Positions 6,736 to 6,943 of a stretch of 6,943 bases of DNA are shown here, piece after piece. This DNA is from Mycobacterium sp. GTDB lineage: Bacteria; Actinomycetota; Actinomycetes; Mycobacteriales; Mycobacteriaceae. How positions within the stretch are numbered: the stretch's first letter is position 1; every line of letters begins with the position of its first letter. Both the position numbers and the translations under genes were made by a program. The stretch lies in NCBI GenBank assembly GCA_018882545.1, contig VERS01000110.1, positions 1-6,943 on the forward strand, in the 5' to 3' direction. The notes beneath the pieces were generated by a model. That model had not been told where the DNA came from and did not search any database. It saw only the letters and a program-made list of their open reading frames with translations.

Positions 6736-6943
6736 GACCGCAATTCCTTACCGGTCAGGTCGAGGAAGACGTCCTCGAGGCTGCGCTGCTCGACGCGCAT
6801 GTCGGTGGCCAGGATGTTCAGCCGGGCACACCAGGCCGTCACCGTCGCCAGCACCTGCGGGTCGATGGTGCCCTCCACCAGGTATTCGCCGGGGGCCTGC
6901 TCGCGGGCGCGGTAACCCTCCGGCAGGGCCGACAGCAGCAGGG
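6732..6943 (-). CDS. ABC transporter ATP-binding protein, C-terminal fragment
   Basis: Only the last 69 residues are in the window; the Walker A, signature and Walker B motifs lie beyond the right edge. The visible end carries EGTIDPQVLATVTAWC and then the hallmark C-terminal motif of ABC-2 exporter ATPases, RSLEDVFLDLTGKELR, before a TGA at 6732-6734. That motif, plus the ATGA overlap with an ABC-2 permease, supports the assignment. It corresponds in position to M. tuberculosis Rv1458c. It would energise export through the adjacent permease by ATP hydrolysis at the inner face of the membrane. It is the first visible gene of the operon that ends with ctaA; the operon promoter is outside the window. 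Confidence 0.88.
   Translation of the reverse strand, partial: LLLSALPEGYRAREQAPGEYLVEGTIDPQVLATVTAWCARLNILATDMRVEQRSLEDVFLDLTGKELRS

Overview
The window is a stretch of GC-rich (roughly two-thirds G+C by eye) actinobacterial core chromosome. The proteins closely resemble, from memory, those of the Mycobacterium tuberculosis block Rv1449c–Rv1458c, in the same order and orientation. The organism is therefore most likely a Mycobacterium, probably a non-tuberculous or fast-growing (Mycolicibacterium-type) species. The PE_PGRS genes that flank ctaB in M. tuberculosis are absent here. There are no phage, transposon, CRISPR or RNA-gene signatures.

Layout from left to right: (1) 1-1878, minus strand: transketolase tkt, cut at its C-terminus by the window edge. 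(2) 1879-2057: divergent tkt/ctaB control region with candidate -10 boxes and a 13-bp palindrome. (3) 2058-2999, plus strand: ctaB, heme O synthase (protoheme IX farnesyltransferase). (4) 3000-3093: convergent ctaB/qor gap with a perfect 16-bp inverted repeat, probably a bidirectional terminator and possibly a dispersed mycobacterial repeat. (5) 3094-4068, minus: qor, a zinc-free NADPH:quinone reductase-like MDR protein. (6) 4069-4087: tiny divergent promoter gap with a near-symmetric -10 element. (7) 4088-5032, plus: uncharacterised ATP-grasp protein whose 3' end overlaps ctaA antisense by 84 bp. (8) 4949-5938, minus: ctaA, heme A synthase. (9) 5956-6735, minus: ABC-2 type permease. (10) 6732-6943, minus: the C-terminal 69 residues of the partner ABC ATPase, cut by the right edge. 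Genes 10, 9 and 8 are tightly packed (ATGA overlap, then a 17-bp gap) and look like one operon, transcribed ATPase, permease, ctaA.

Functionally, CtaB converts heme B to heme O and CtaA converts heme O to heme A, the cofactor of the aa3 cytochrome c oxidase. The two are on opposite strands, about 1.9 kb apart between their facing 3' ends, so they are not co-transcribed. Tkt is central pentose-phosphate metabolism. Qor, the ATP-grasp protein and the ABC exporter have no proven link to heme A, although the operon makes an ABC/CtaA link plausible.

This is an ordinary conserved region rather than an accessory island. The points most worth a second look are the inverted repeat, the possible leaderless bidirectional promoter, the ATP-grasp orphan with its antisense overlap, and the uncharacterised exporter coupled to ctaA.
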